Shown here in pieces: positions 34,409 to 42,220 of a DNA stretch of 64,000 nucleotides (the stretch's first letter is position 1; each line of letters opens with the position of its first letter). The notes beneath the pieces were generated by a model that saw nothing but the letters and a program-made list of their open reading frames with translations, had not been told where the DNA came from and made no database searches. This DNA is from Bifidobacterium vespertilionis (GTDB lineage: Bacteria; Actinomycetota; Actinomycetes; Actinomycetales; Bifidobacteriaceae): NCBI RefSeq assembly GCF_008698145.1, contig NZ_RZNZ01000015.1, positions 30,134-94,133 of the forward strand, read 5' to 3'. The position numbers were made by a program, and so were the translations under genes.

Positions 34409-35362
34409 ATGAAAGCCCATGACGCGCTGGAGCGGCTGTTCGCAACCGCGCAGGCTGAACGCCGATGCGCCCTTCCGCTGACTGACGCGGACATCAGCGC
34501 GGTGAAGCGACGTGTCCGCACAGGGGAGATCCTGCGCATCTGGCCCGGCATCTTCACACAACGGCGGTACTGGGAATCCCTCGACGCCCATGAACAGGTC
34601 AGACATCTGGTGCGCACACTGGCCATCCAGCATCCCGACTGGATCTTCGCCGGACCCACCGCGGCGATCATGCTTGGCCTCGATTGCTCCTATCGACGAC
34701 TGCGCCCCATCACGATCGTCGCCCGCACCGGCACGCACTGCCGCGACACCGATACGCTGGCCCATATCGCCATGGCGCATCCCGAGACCGTCGATTGCAA
34801 CGGCGTGCGCGTCACCAGCCTGTTGCGCACGCTGTTCGACTGTGCGGCCAAACAGCCGCTGCGGTACGCGCTGGGACCGCTGGATTCCGCGCTAAGACTG
34901 GGGATGACGTCCCCCGAGATCCTGCGCGGATACCCCGCTTCGGTCAAGTATTCACGGCACCGCGCCAAGGTGACGCAGGCATTTGATCTTGCGGACGGCC
35001 GGAGCGAGAACGGCGGGGAGTCCGAGGCACGCGCCGTGCTGGTCGGGCTCGGTTATCCGCCGCACGATCTGCAAACGGTCTTCCCCTGCCTGGACGATGC
35101 CCGGCGAATGCATCGGGTGGATCTGCTGTGGAACCGAGCGGACGGCACCAAGCTGGCCGGAGAGTTCGACGGCAAACGCAAATACGCCGATCCCACGATG
35201 ACCGGCGGCCGCACGATTCAGGAGGTGGTGGACGCCGAGCGGCAACGCCAGCGGTGCCTGGAGAGACAGGGCGTGGATACCATCCGCATGTACTACGACG
35301 ATCTCGACAGGCCATGGGAGCTCAGGCAGCGTCTCGAGCGGCTCCACGCCCCGCACGTCTGA
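34409..35362 (+). CDS. AbiEi-like type IV antitoxin-domain protein with a C-terminal nuclease-like domain
   Basis: 317 residues. The N-terminal part (ISAVKRRVRTGEILRIWPGI, then QHPDWIFAGPTAAIMLGLD) resembles the AbiEi winged-helix and antitoxin region. The C-terminal part (VDLLWNRADGTKLAGEFDGK, then YYDDL) has the D-(x)n-ExDGK arrangement of PD-(D/E)XK nuclease-like or DUF559-type domains. Such proteins are common as solitary genes in actinobacteria, and no AbiEii nucleotidyltransferase toxin is adjacent. It is the only plus-strand gene in this stretch and sits between two near-identical palindromes, which suggests acquisition as a cassette. No convincing Shine-Dalgarno is seen before the ATG. 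Function in defence is inferred from family context. Confidence 0.62.
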   Translation: MKAHDALERLFATAQAERRCALPLTDADISAVKRRVRTGEILRIWPGIFTQRRYWESLDAHEQVRHLVRTLAIQHPDWIFAGPTAAIMLGLDCSYRRLRPITIVARTGTHCRDTDTLAHIAMAHPETVDCNGVRVTSLLRTLFDCAAKQPLRYALGPLDSALRLGMTSPEILRGYPASVKYSRHRAKVTQAFDLADGRSENGGESEARAVLVGLGYPPHDLQTVFPCLDDARRMHRVDLLWNRADGTKLAGEFDGKRKYADPTMTGGRTIQEVVDAERQRQRCLERQGVDTIRMYYDDLDRPWELRQRLERLHAPHV

Positions 35363-35469
35363 CGCCATATCTGACGCCGCGGACTGCTGCACGCCGGTCC
35401 GCAGCCCGTCATTCCCGGTTTCGATCATCGCCCAAGCCCCTGTTGTCCCCCTCTGCCGCCCAACTTACA

Positions 35470-35604
35470 GCCCCAACTTACGGGCTGCACGGGCCGATTT
35501 CCGCAATTCGCAGCACTATCGGGCCGAAAAACCGCCGAAAAACGACCCGATAGTGCTGCGAATTCCAGATTTCGGCCCATACAGCCCGTATTTCAGCTGG
35601 GAAG
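35470..35604. repeat. 135-bp palindromic element, right copy
   Basis: The same length and same terminal sequences as 34155-34289, in the same orientation. Differences are scattered in the two loops and near GAATTCCAG. It fills most of the 335-bp gap between the AbiEi-like gene and the rpmA terminator. An extra CCCAACTTAC half-end lies just before it at about 35458. Confidence 0.85.
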
Positions 35605-35639
35605 CGCGTAAATCGGGAGCAGCAACGGGCGCAGCAACG

Positions 35640-35681
35640 CAAAAGGGCCGCACCCCGCGCGAAATGCGGGATGCGGCCCTT
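35640..35681 (-). terminator. Terminator of rplU-rpmA
   Basis: AAGGGCCGCA-CCCCGC and GCGGGA-TGCGGCCCTT form a GC-rich stem. The minus-strand transcript ends CCCTTTTGCG, 17 bases after the rpmA stop. Confidence 0.85.
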
Positions 35682-35697
35682 GCTAAGAAAGCTGCAC

Positions 35698-35949
35698 TCA
35701 GGCGGCGACGACGTCGACGACCTTGCGGTCACGACGCACGCCGAACTGGACGGAGCCGTCGGTCAGCGCGAACAGGGTGTGATCCTTGCCCATGCCGACG
35801 TTGTGGCCCGGGTGGAACTTGGTGCCGCGCTGGCGAACGAGGATGTTGCCGGCGACGACAGCCTCGCCACCGAACTTCTTCACGCCAAGGTATTGGGGAT
35901 TCGAATCGCGACCGTTACGAGAGCTGGACGCGCCCTTCTTATGTGCCAT
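35698..35949 (-). CDS. rpmA: 50S ribosomal protein L27
   Basis: 83 residues, standard. [20 protein letters not shown] is the N-terminal arm that reaches the peptidyl-transferase centre; there is no firmicute-type cleavable extension. Then GILVRQRG-like [23 protein letters not shown] precedes the ATG. It is 40 bp downstream of rplU. Confidence 0.98.
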   Translation of the reverse strand: MAHKKGASSSRNGRDSNPQYLGVKKFGGEAVVAGNILVRQRGTKFHPGHNVGMGKDHTLFALTDGSVQFGVRRDRKVVDVVAA

Positions 35950-35989
35950 GTCTGGTTCCTTTCGATTCCTAAACCGACTGCCGAGGTGA

Positions 35990-36298
35990 TCAGGCGATGG
36001 CCGTGATCTTGACGCCGGTCAGCTTCTGGCGGTGACCCTTGCGACGGGCAACGCCGGTCTTGTTCTTGAACTTCTGGATGTTGATCTTCGGGCCCTTGGC
36101 TTCGTCGTTGACGACTTCGCCCTTGACGGAGATCTTGGCCAGATCGGCGGCGGCGAGCGTCACCTTGGCGCCATCGACCACGAGGGCGGCCGGGAACTCC
36201 ACGGTCTCGCCGTTCTTCGCCTTGAGACGGTTGACGTAGATCACGTCACCGACCTCGACCTTTTCCTGATGGCCACCGGCCTTCACAATCGCGTACAT
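35990..36298 (-). CDS. rplU: 50S ribosomal protein L21
   Basis: 102 residues, standard. [18 protein letters not shown] at the N-terminus and [18 protein letters not shown] at the C-terminus are family signatures. The ATG at 36298 follows AAAGGATTGGTT; a TTG two codons upstream is unlikely. First in the rplU-rpmA operon. On the minus strand TTGCGA and TAAGTT about 17 bp apart (roughly 36368-36397) are candidate promoter boxes, giving a leader of about 70 bases. Confidence 0.98.
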   Translation of the reverse strand: MYAIVKAGGHQEKVEVGDVIYVNRLKAKNGETVEFPAALVVDGAKVTLAAADLAKISVKGEVVNDEAKGPKINIQKFKNKTGVARRKGHRQKLTGVKITAIA

Positions 36299-36373
36299 AA
36301 CCAATCCTTTATTAATTTGGAAAGCTTCTTGCCTAACGCACCGAGCCCGCGGTTAGACACCGACGCATAAACT

Positions 36374-36434
36374 TACACCACCCGGCCCACTTTCGCAAGC
36401 CGGGTGTCCGGGCGTGTCAAGCGCAACACGCCCG
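36374..36434 (-). terminator. Double hairpin after rne
   Basis: Two adjacent stems: CCGGGCGTG/CACGCCCGG (36407-36434) and CACCCGGC/GCCGGGTG (36375-36406). They lie between the rne stop and the rplU promoter. No long T-run follows, so termination may be partial and allow read-through into rplU. Confidence 0.5.
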
Positions 36435-36450
36435 GCGTCGGAGGGTGTTT

Positions 36451-39300
36451 TCAGTCGCGGTTAGCGGCCACGGCCGCCGCCGCGATCTGGGCGAGCTTGG
36501 CGCGCACATCGGCCGAGGAACCGCCGTGCGAGGGCGCCGATTCCCGGACCGGCGTGGTACCGTGCCCGTGCTTGTTCGTCTTGATGAACGGATCGCCGCC
36601 CTTGAGGGCGTACGGATCATCGTACGAGGCGGACACGGTGGGCTCGTCGTGCAGGATGAAGCCGCGGCCCTTGCAGGTCGGGCATTCCTCCGAGAACGCC
36701 TCCACCAGTCCCTGGCCCACGCGCTTGCGGGTCATCTGCACCAGGCCCAGCGAGGTGACCTCGGCCACCTGGTGTTTGGTGCGGTCGCGCGCCAGGCACT
36801 CCACCAGTCGGCGCAGCACCAGATCGCGGTTCGCGGGCATGACCATGTCCACGTAGTCGATCATCACCATGCCGCCGATGTCGCGCAGGCGCAGCTGGCG
36901 GGCAATCTCCTCGCTCGCCTCGAGGTTGCACCGGGTCACGGTCTCCTCCAGCGACTTGCCCTTGCCGATGAACCGGCCGGTGTTCACGTCGATGGTGGTC
37001 ATGGCCTCGGTGCGGTCGATCACGAGGGATCCGCCGGAGGGCAGGTAGACCTGACGTTCCATGCCCTTGCGGAGCTGGCCGTCGATCTGCCACTTGTCGA
37101 ACACGTCCTTGCCCTCGTGCTCGGCCGGATCCCACTTCTCGAGCTTGTCGCGCAGGTCCGGGGCCATGGTCTCGAGGTACTCCTCGATGCGGCCGTAGAC
37201 GTGCTCGCCCTCAACGATCAGCTTGTTGAAGTCGTCGTTGAAGATGTCCCTCACCACGCGGATCGCCACGTCGGGCTCGCCCTGCAGCAGCTTGGGGCGC
37301 TTGCCGTGCCAGTACTCCTCGCGCTTGGCGTTGATGCGCTCCCACTGCTTGACCAGGCTCTCGAGGTCCTTGGTGATGGCCTCCTCGGAGGCGCCCTCGG
37401 CCGCGGTGCGGATGATCACGCCCATGTCCTTGGGGGCGATCCTGGAGACGATCGACTTCAGGCGGCCGCGCTCGCGCTCGGAGAGCTTGCGCGACACGCC
37501 GGTCATGCCACCGGAGGGCACCAGGACCAGGAAACGGCCGGCCAGCGTGATCTGGGACGTCAGGCGGGCGCCCTTGTGGCCGATCGGATCCTTGGTCACC
37601 TGCACGAGCACCGGGTCGCCGGACTTGAAGGCGAGCTCGATGCGGCGCGGCTGGCCGTCCAGACGGGCGGCGTCCCAGTTGACCTCACCGGCGTAAAGCA
37701 CGCCGTTGCGGGTCTGGCCGATGTCCACGAAGGCGGCCTCCATGCTGGGCAGCACGTTCTGCACGCGGCCCAGATAGATGTTGCCCACGGTGGCGACCTC
37801 TTGGATGTCGGAGACGTAGTGCTCCACGAGCACGTTGTCCTCGATCACGGAGATCTGCGTGTGATGCTCGCGCTCGCGCACCACCATGAGGCGGTCCACG
37901 TTCTCGCGGCGGGCGAGGAAATCCTGCTCCATGAGCTGCGACTGGCGGGAGCGCTCGCGGCGGTTGTCGCGGCGGCGCTGCTTCTTGGCCTCAAGGCGCG
38001 TGGAGCCCTCGATGTCGGTGATCTCGTCGATGTACTGCTGCTTGCGCGAGCGGCGGATCAGCGGGGCCTCGTCGGCCTCGTCGGCGGCACGGGATCCGCG
38101 GCGACGGCGACGGCGACGGGTCACGCCGTACTCCTCGTCATCGTCGTCGGACGGGCGATCGGACGCGGACGCGGACACGGATTCGCCCGCATCGGCGTCA
38201 TGGCCGGAACGGCGACGGCGACGGCGGCGCGTGGTGGTCTCACCGGCCTCCGACGCATCGGAGGCCACGGAGGAGCCGCGGGAGGCGTCGGCGTCGTCCG
38301 CCGAAGCCTGCGCGGATTCGTCCACGTCGATGGGCGCATAGGTGATGTCGTCGTATTCGAGGTCCTGCTCGATCTGCTCCACCTCGGCGGCGGCACGGCG
38401 CTCCTGCGCGTTCAGACGGCGATTGCGGCGAGAACGGCGGGTGTCGTTGTCCGGATCGTAGTCCTCGTCGCGGGCGGCGCGGCGATCGCGCGGCTGCGAC
38501 TCGGCGGAAACGGCCTCGGGGGCCTCGTCATGATCCGTGACGCGCGTGCGGGTACGGCGGCGCGGACGATCCTCGCCGGCTTCGCGGTCGGCATCCTGGG
38601 CGCTGCCGCGATCGACATCATCCTCATCGCGGGCATTGCGCGGACGGCGCACATCGCGCGGCGCAGGCAGCTCGATGCCGAAGTCCTCGGGGCGGGCCGC
38701 TGTGCGACGGCGACGGCGACGGGTGGTGGTGCCCTCATCTTCAGTCGTTTCGTCATCGTCGCGGCGACGCACCGGCGGCAATTCGATGCGGGGCGCCGTG
38801 GAGGAGCCCTCGCGCCTTGAATCGGCGTCATCCGCCGAAGCTTCCGAGTCGGAGGCGGCGGACGCGCGGCGGGAGCGGGTCGGCGGCAGCACGGGCTCCT
38901 GGAACAGCAGCGACGTCATGGGACGGCTGGCCCGGCGGGGCGTGGACGCGGCGGTCTCCGCGGCGGAGGCGAGCCCCGCGCGGATGAAGGACAGCTGACC
39001 AACGGCCTCAAGGGCGCGCTCGTGACGGTCCTCGGTCTCGGCCGGCGTCTGGACCGTATGCCGACGGGTGTACGTGGTCGTGGGGGCGCTGATCGACGGC
39101 TCCTCGAACTGCGGCTCCTGCACATGCACGGGCAGGGAGCTGCCGGCGGCTCCGGCGGCGCGGACCACGCGACGGCCGGTGCGGCGGCGTCGGGGCGCGG
39201 GGGCATCCGAGGAGGATGCGGGGGATGCGGCGTTGTCGGCCGCGTTTACGGTTGCATCGGTTTCGTTTGCATCGAAACCGTTCTGGTTCACTCTGGGCAC
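36451..39300 (-). CDS. rne: Ribonuclease E/G family endoribonuclease
   Basis: About 949 residues. It cleaves single-stranded A/U-rich RNA and starts mRNA decay and rRNA/tRNA processing. The catalytic core occupies the C-terminal half: S1 domain (GNIYLGRVQNVLPSMEAAFV), 5'-sensor and DNase I-like part with Mg-binding aspartates in TTIDVNTGRFIGKGKS and MVMIDYVDM, and Zn-link CPTCKGRG. The N-terminal 420 residues are a low-complexity extension with blocks of Arg (RRRRRRT, RRRRRRRSG, RRRRRRRGS) alternating with acidic runs, as in actinobacterial RNase E; these probably bind RNA or degradosome partners. The start is taken as the GTG at 39300 after GAGGAG; the spacing of 4 is tight, and an in-frame start at 39324 is possible. 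It is upstream of rplU-rpmA in the conserved order. Confidence 0.93.
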   Translation of the reverse strand: MPRVNQNGFDANETDATVNAADNAASPASSSDAPAPRRRRTGRRVVRAAGAAGSSLPVHVQEPQFEEPSISAPTTTYTRRHTVQTPAETEDRHERALEAVGQLSFIRAGLASAAETAASTPRRASRPMTSLLFQEPVLPPTRSRRASAASDSEASADDADSRREGSSTAPRIELPPVRRRDDDETTEDEGTTTRRRRRRTAARPEDFGIELPAPRDVRRPRNARDEDDVDRGSAQDADREAGEDRPRRRTRTRVTDHDEAPEAVSAESQPRDRRAARDEDYDPDNDTRRSRRNRRLNAQERRAAAEVEQIEQDLEYDDITYAPIDVDESAQASADDADASRGSSVASDASEAGETTTRRRRRRRSGHDADAGESVSASASDRPSDDDDEEYGVTRRRRRRRGSRAADEADEAPLIRRSRKQQYIDEITDIEGSTRLEAKKQRRRDNRRERSRQSQLMEQDFLARRENVDRLMVVREREHHTQISVIEDNVLVEHYVSDIQEVATVGNIYLGRVQNVLPSMEAAFVDIGQTRNGVLYAGEVNWDAARLDGQPRRIELAFKSGDPVLVQVTKDPIGHKGARLTSQITLAGRFLVLVPSGGMTGVSRKLSERERGRLKSIVSRIAPKDMGVIIRTAAEGASEEAITKDLESLVKQWERINAKREEYWHGKRPKLLQGEPDVAIRVVRDIFNDDFNKLIVEGEHVYGRIEEYLETMAPDLRDKLEKWDPAEHEGKDVFDKWQIDGQLRKGMERQVYLPSGGSLVIDRTEAMTTIDVNTGRFIGKGKSLEETVTRCNLEASEEIARQLRLRDIGGMVMIDYVDMVMPANRDLVLRRLVECLARDRTKHQVAEVTSLGLVQMTRKRVGQGLVEAFSEECPTCKGRGFILHDEPTVSASYDDPYALKGGDPFIKTNKHGHGTTPVRESAPSHGGSSADVRAKLAQIAAAAVAANRD

Positions 39301-39680
39301 AATGCTCCTCGCGGCGCGCTGCATCGAGCCGCCTCAATCCGGTCCCGTCCGGTTCTCACGCCACGCTGTCACCGTGGCCGCGCCCCATGGCGCACCGATC
39401 GAGATTCACTCAAAAAGCTTGCTTGCACGATGGCGGACACCGTCGCTCGCGCATGCAACTGCTTGGAGCTGCCTCAGTGCGCAAGGGGATCGACGCCTTC
39501 GCGGATTGGCGGCATGCAGATCCGCCATTGTCAAGTATGACACATTTTCCGCGCGCGTGTGACCATGACGCGACACCTCGGCGTAACCCGCCGTCCACAC
39601 GGCGCGTCGCCGTGGCATGTGCGGCCTGCGATCCGTGTGCCGACCGGACGTCGCAGTCCGGCCGGCACGCCCAGCCCCGG
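39301..39680. promoter_or_regulatory. Long leader/promoter region of rne (no gene)
   Basis: 380 bp with no convincing reading frame. On the minus strand a TTGACA lies within the inverted repeat TGTCATACTTGACA (39530-39543), but no good -10 box stands at the right distance. If transcription starts near here, rne has a leader of over 200 bases, as would suit RNase E feedback control. That is inference from length only. Confidence 0.35.
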
Positions 39681-40874
39681 TCAGCCCAGCGCGTCCTCCA
39701 GGATGCCGGCCAGCAGACCCAAGTCCGATTCGGGCACCTGCTCGTCGTGCTTGTGCGCGAGCAGCGGATCGCCGGCGCCCAGATTCACGGCCGGCACGCC
39801 CAGCTGCGAGAACCGGGCCACATCGGTCCAACCCAGTTTGGCGAGCGGATCGCGGCCAGTTCGCTCCTTCACCAGCCGCGCGAGCGACACGGCGAACGGC
39901 GCGTCCATGCCCGGCCTGGCGGAGGGCGACTCGTCCTTCATCTCGATGCCGTAGCCCTCGAACATGCCGCCAGTGGCCACATGCTCGCCGTTGCCCAGCT
40001 CGGCACCCGCATCCGCGCCCATCATCAGAGCCTTGGCCTGCGCGACCGACTTGTCCGGGGCGAACCGGTAGTTCACGTGCACGCGGCACTCGTCGGGGAT
40101 CACGTTGGTGCCCTTGCCACCGGAAATCAGCGTGGCGTTGAGGCCCTCGCGGTAGACGAGCCCGTCCACCGGCACGTCGGCCGGCTTGTAGGCGTTGAGG
40201 CGGTTCAGGATGTCCGCGGCCTTGTGGATCGCGTTCTCCCCCATCCACGCGCGGGCCGAATGGGCCGCCACGCCGTGCGTGATCACATCGAAGCGGATAG
40301 TGCCGTTGCACCCGCCTTCGATGCCGCACCCGGTGGGCTCGCCGATGATCGCGAAATCGCCTTGGATCCAGTCGGGATGCGTTTCAACCACCTTCCTCAG
40401 GCCGTTCTGCTCCGCGGCCACCTCCTCGTGGTCGTAGAAGACGTAAGTCAGATCGTATGCGGGCTCGGCGAGCGCGGCGGCCAGATACAGCATCACCGCG
40501 TCGGAGGCCTTCATGTCCGTGGCCCCGCGGCCCCACATCACGCGCTCGTCCGGGTGATCGCGCGCGATCTCCGGGCGGATCAGCGGGTCGCCGGGCTCAA
40601 GCCAGCGCGGCGGGAAGTTGTCGATGACCGGCACGGTGTCGATGTGCCCGGCCAGGATCACGCGATGGTCCCGTCCCAGCGCGGTGGACGCCACCAAGGT
40701 GTCGCCGTGGCGGCGGACCGTCAGATGCGGGCATTCGCGGCGCAGGAAGTCCTCGATCGAATCCGCCAGCGACGTCTCGTCATCGCTCACGGAGTACACG
40801 GCCATGATCTGCTCCAGCAGGGCGGCCAGGGCCTCGGGACGGGTTGCGGAGGGGTCAAATCCAAGTTCGCTCAT
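39681..40874 (-). CDS. dapE: Succinyl-diaminopimelate desuccinylase
   Basis: 397 residues, an M20 di-zinc amidohydrolase. It releases LL-diaminopimelate from its N-succinyl form for lysine and peptidoglycan synthesis. Metal and catalytic motifs: LAGHIDTVPV (about residue 82), WGRGATDMKASDAV, the catalytic Glu in YDHEEVAAEQNG, IGEPTGCGIEGGCNGTI, and a C-terminal HKHDEQVPESDL metal His. The dimerisation domain lies in between (AHSARAWMGENAIHKAADIL). The actinobacterial DapE length is about 350-400. The ATG at 40874 is not followed by partners; it is a single minus-strand gene convergent with nothing and divergent from the AEC transporter. Confidence 0.92.
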   Translation of the reverse strand: MSELGFDPSATRPEALAALLEQIMAVYSVSDDETSLADSIEDFLRRECPHLTVRRHGDTLVASTALGRDHRVILAGHIDTVPVIDNFPPRWLEPGDPLIRPEIARDHPDERVMWGRGATDMKASDAVMLYLAAALAEPAYDLTYVFYDHEEVAAEQNGLRKVVETHPDWIQGDFAIIGEPTGCGIEGGCNGTIRFDVITHGVAAHSARAWMGENAIHKAADILNRLNAYKPADVPVDGLVYREGLNATLISGGKGTNVIPDECRVHVNYRFAPDKSVAQAKALMMGADAGAELGNGEHVATGGMFEGYGIEMKDESPSARPGMDAPFAVSLARLVKERTGRDPLAKLGWTDVARFSQLGVPAVNLGAGDPLLAHKHDEQVPESDLGLLAGILEDALG

Positions 40875-40913
40875 GCCCCCATCGTATGGTCGCCGCCGGC
40901 GCCCGTAACACGG

Positions 40914-40930
40914 GACGCTTACGTTATGAG
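40914..40930. promoter_or_regulatory. Possible degenerate TCRTAACGTTATGA-type site before the AEC transporter gene
   Basis: CGCTTACGTTATGAG contains TTACGTTATGA, matching 11 of 14 positions of the operators found at 47.8 and 58.3 kb. It lies about 90 bp upstream of 41018. It may be coincidental. Confidence 0.25.
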
Positions 40931-41017
40931 ACGAATGATCATCCGGCGCGGATGTGTGGCACACTGGGATGGCCGTTTGGGATCGGAAAACGATCGGAAT
41001 CAAGGAAAGAAGCGAAT

Positions 41018-41962
41018 ATGCCAGGCTTGATCAATGCGATGGAGGGATTCTGCGTCATCGGCATCGTCATCGCCACCGGCTACGTGGCCGCGCGCATGCG
41101 CATCGGCGGGCCGAGCGCGCAGATGGTGCTCAACCGATTCAGCTTCTTCGTCTCCAGCCCGTGCCTGATGTTCGCCATCCTGTCCAAGCAGCCGCTGGGC
41201 GATATCTTCCATCCGAGCCTGCTGGTGGCGTTCCTGTCCGCGGCCGGCGTGGGCGCGGTGTTCCTGATCCTCAACTCGCTGTTCTTCCACATGAAGGCAC
41301 CGGACGCGACGATCGGCGCGCTGAACTCGCTGTACTTGAACTCGAACAACATCGGCCTGCCGGTCGCCACGTACATCCTGGGCAACCCCGCGCTGGTCGC
41401 GCCGATCCTGGTGATGCAGCAGGCACTGTTCACGCCTATCGGCCTGACGGTGCTGGACGTGACCACCAAGGGCAAGGTCTCCGTCAAGGAGGTGCTCAAG
41501 CAGCCGCTGCACCAACCGCTGCTGATCGGGTCGCTGGGCGGCATCGCGATTTCGGCGATCAGCGCGCATGTAGGCTATTTCGTGGTGCCGGACTTCCTGT
41601 ACGACCCGATCGACATGATCGGCGACTCCGCGGTGCCCATGATCCTCATGGCGTTCGGCATGTCGCTGAGGGGCACCAAGCCGCTGCAGGAGAAGGGCGA
41701 TCGTCCCGCCATCTTCACCGTGGCGATCCTCAAGAACATCGTCATGCCCGTCATCGCGTTCCTGCTGAGCTACTTCGTGATGGGCTTCCGCGGCGCCGAG
41801 CTGTACGGCTGCGTGGTGCTCGCGGCCCTGCCCACCGGCCAGAACGTGTACAACTACGCGGCCCGCTACAACGTGGGCCTCACCTTCGCGCGCGACGGCA
41901 TCCTGATGAGTACCATGACCAGCCCGGTGTTCATCGCGCTCATCGCCTTCCTGCTGAGCTGA
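41018..41962 (+). CDS. AEC-family transporter (auxin efflux carrier/malate-permease type)
   Basis: 314 residues with ten hydrophobic helices in the 5+5 pattern of the AEC family. Landmarks: LYLNSNNIGLPVATYILG in helix 4 (the NNxGLP crossover motif) and LAALPTGQNVYNYAARYN near the C-terminus, with the family's conserved Pro-Thr-Gly-Gln. Members export or import small organic acids; substrate is not predictable here. AAGGAAAG precedes the ATG at 41018. It is followed directly by RE2 and RE1 repeats. It is next to dapE but on the other strand, so not in its operon. Confidence 0.85.
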   Translation: MPGLINAMEGFCVIGIVIATGYVAARMRIGGPSAQMVLNRFSFFVSSPCLMFAILSKQPLGDIFHPSLLVAFLSAAGVGAVFLILNSLFFHMKAPDATIGALNSLYLNSNNIGLPVATYILGNPALVAPILVMQQALFTPIGLTVLDVTTKGKVSVKEVLKQPLHQPLLIGSLGGIAISAISAHVGYFVVPDFLYDPIDMIGDSAVPMILMAFGMSLRGTKPLQEKGDRPAIFTVAILKNIVMPVIAFLLSYFVMGFRGAELYGCVVLAALPTGQNVYNYAARYNVGLTFARDGILMSTMTSPVFIALIAFLLS

Positions 41963-42203
41963 GCCGTTAAGCGGACAGCCCGGTGGGCTGTCCGTAGGCG
42001 AGGGGAGCCGCCGCCAAGGCGGCGACGGTCCGGCGTAGCCGGACATGCGGGGCGGTCCGCCGGGGCGGACCGCCCCGGCGTCATCCTGTGGAGCCACTCC
42101 CCCGTCATCCTGAGCGAAGCGTAGCGGAGTCGAAGGATCCTTAACTTTGCGCATAAGGTCAAGGATCCTTCGACTCCGCGCTTCGCGCTCCGCTCAGGAT
42201 GAC
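41961..42203. repeat. RE2 followed by RE1, copy 4 (not nested)
   Basis: RE2 (41961-42044: GGACAGCCC/GGGCTGTCC, GCCGCCGCC/GGCGGCG, GTCCGGC/GCCGGAC) starts on the last bases of the transporter gene (GAGCTGAGCC). A separate hairpin GGGGCGGTCCGCC/GGCGGACCGCCCC follows (42053-42079). A full RE1 (42104-42203) ends 17 bp before the DUF2264 gene stop. The convergent gene ends may use these as bidirectional barriers. Confidence 0.85.
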
Positions 42204-42220
42204 AGGGGAGACTCCCGCCC

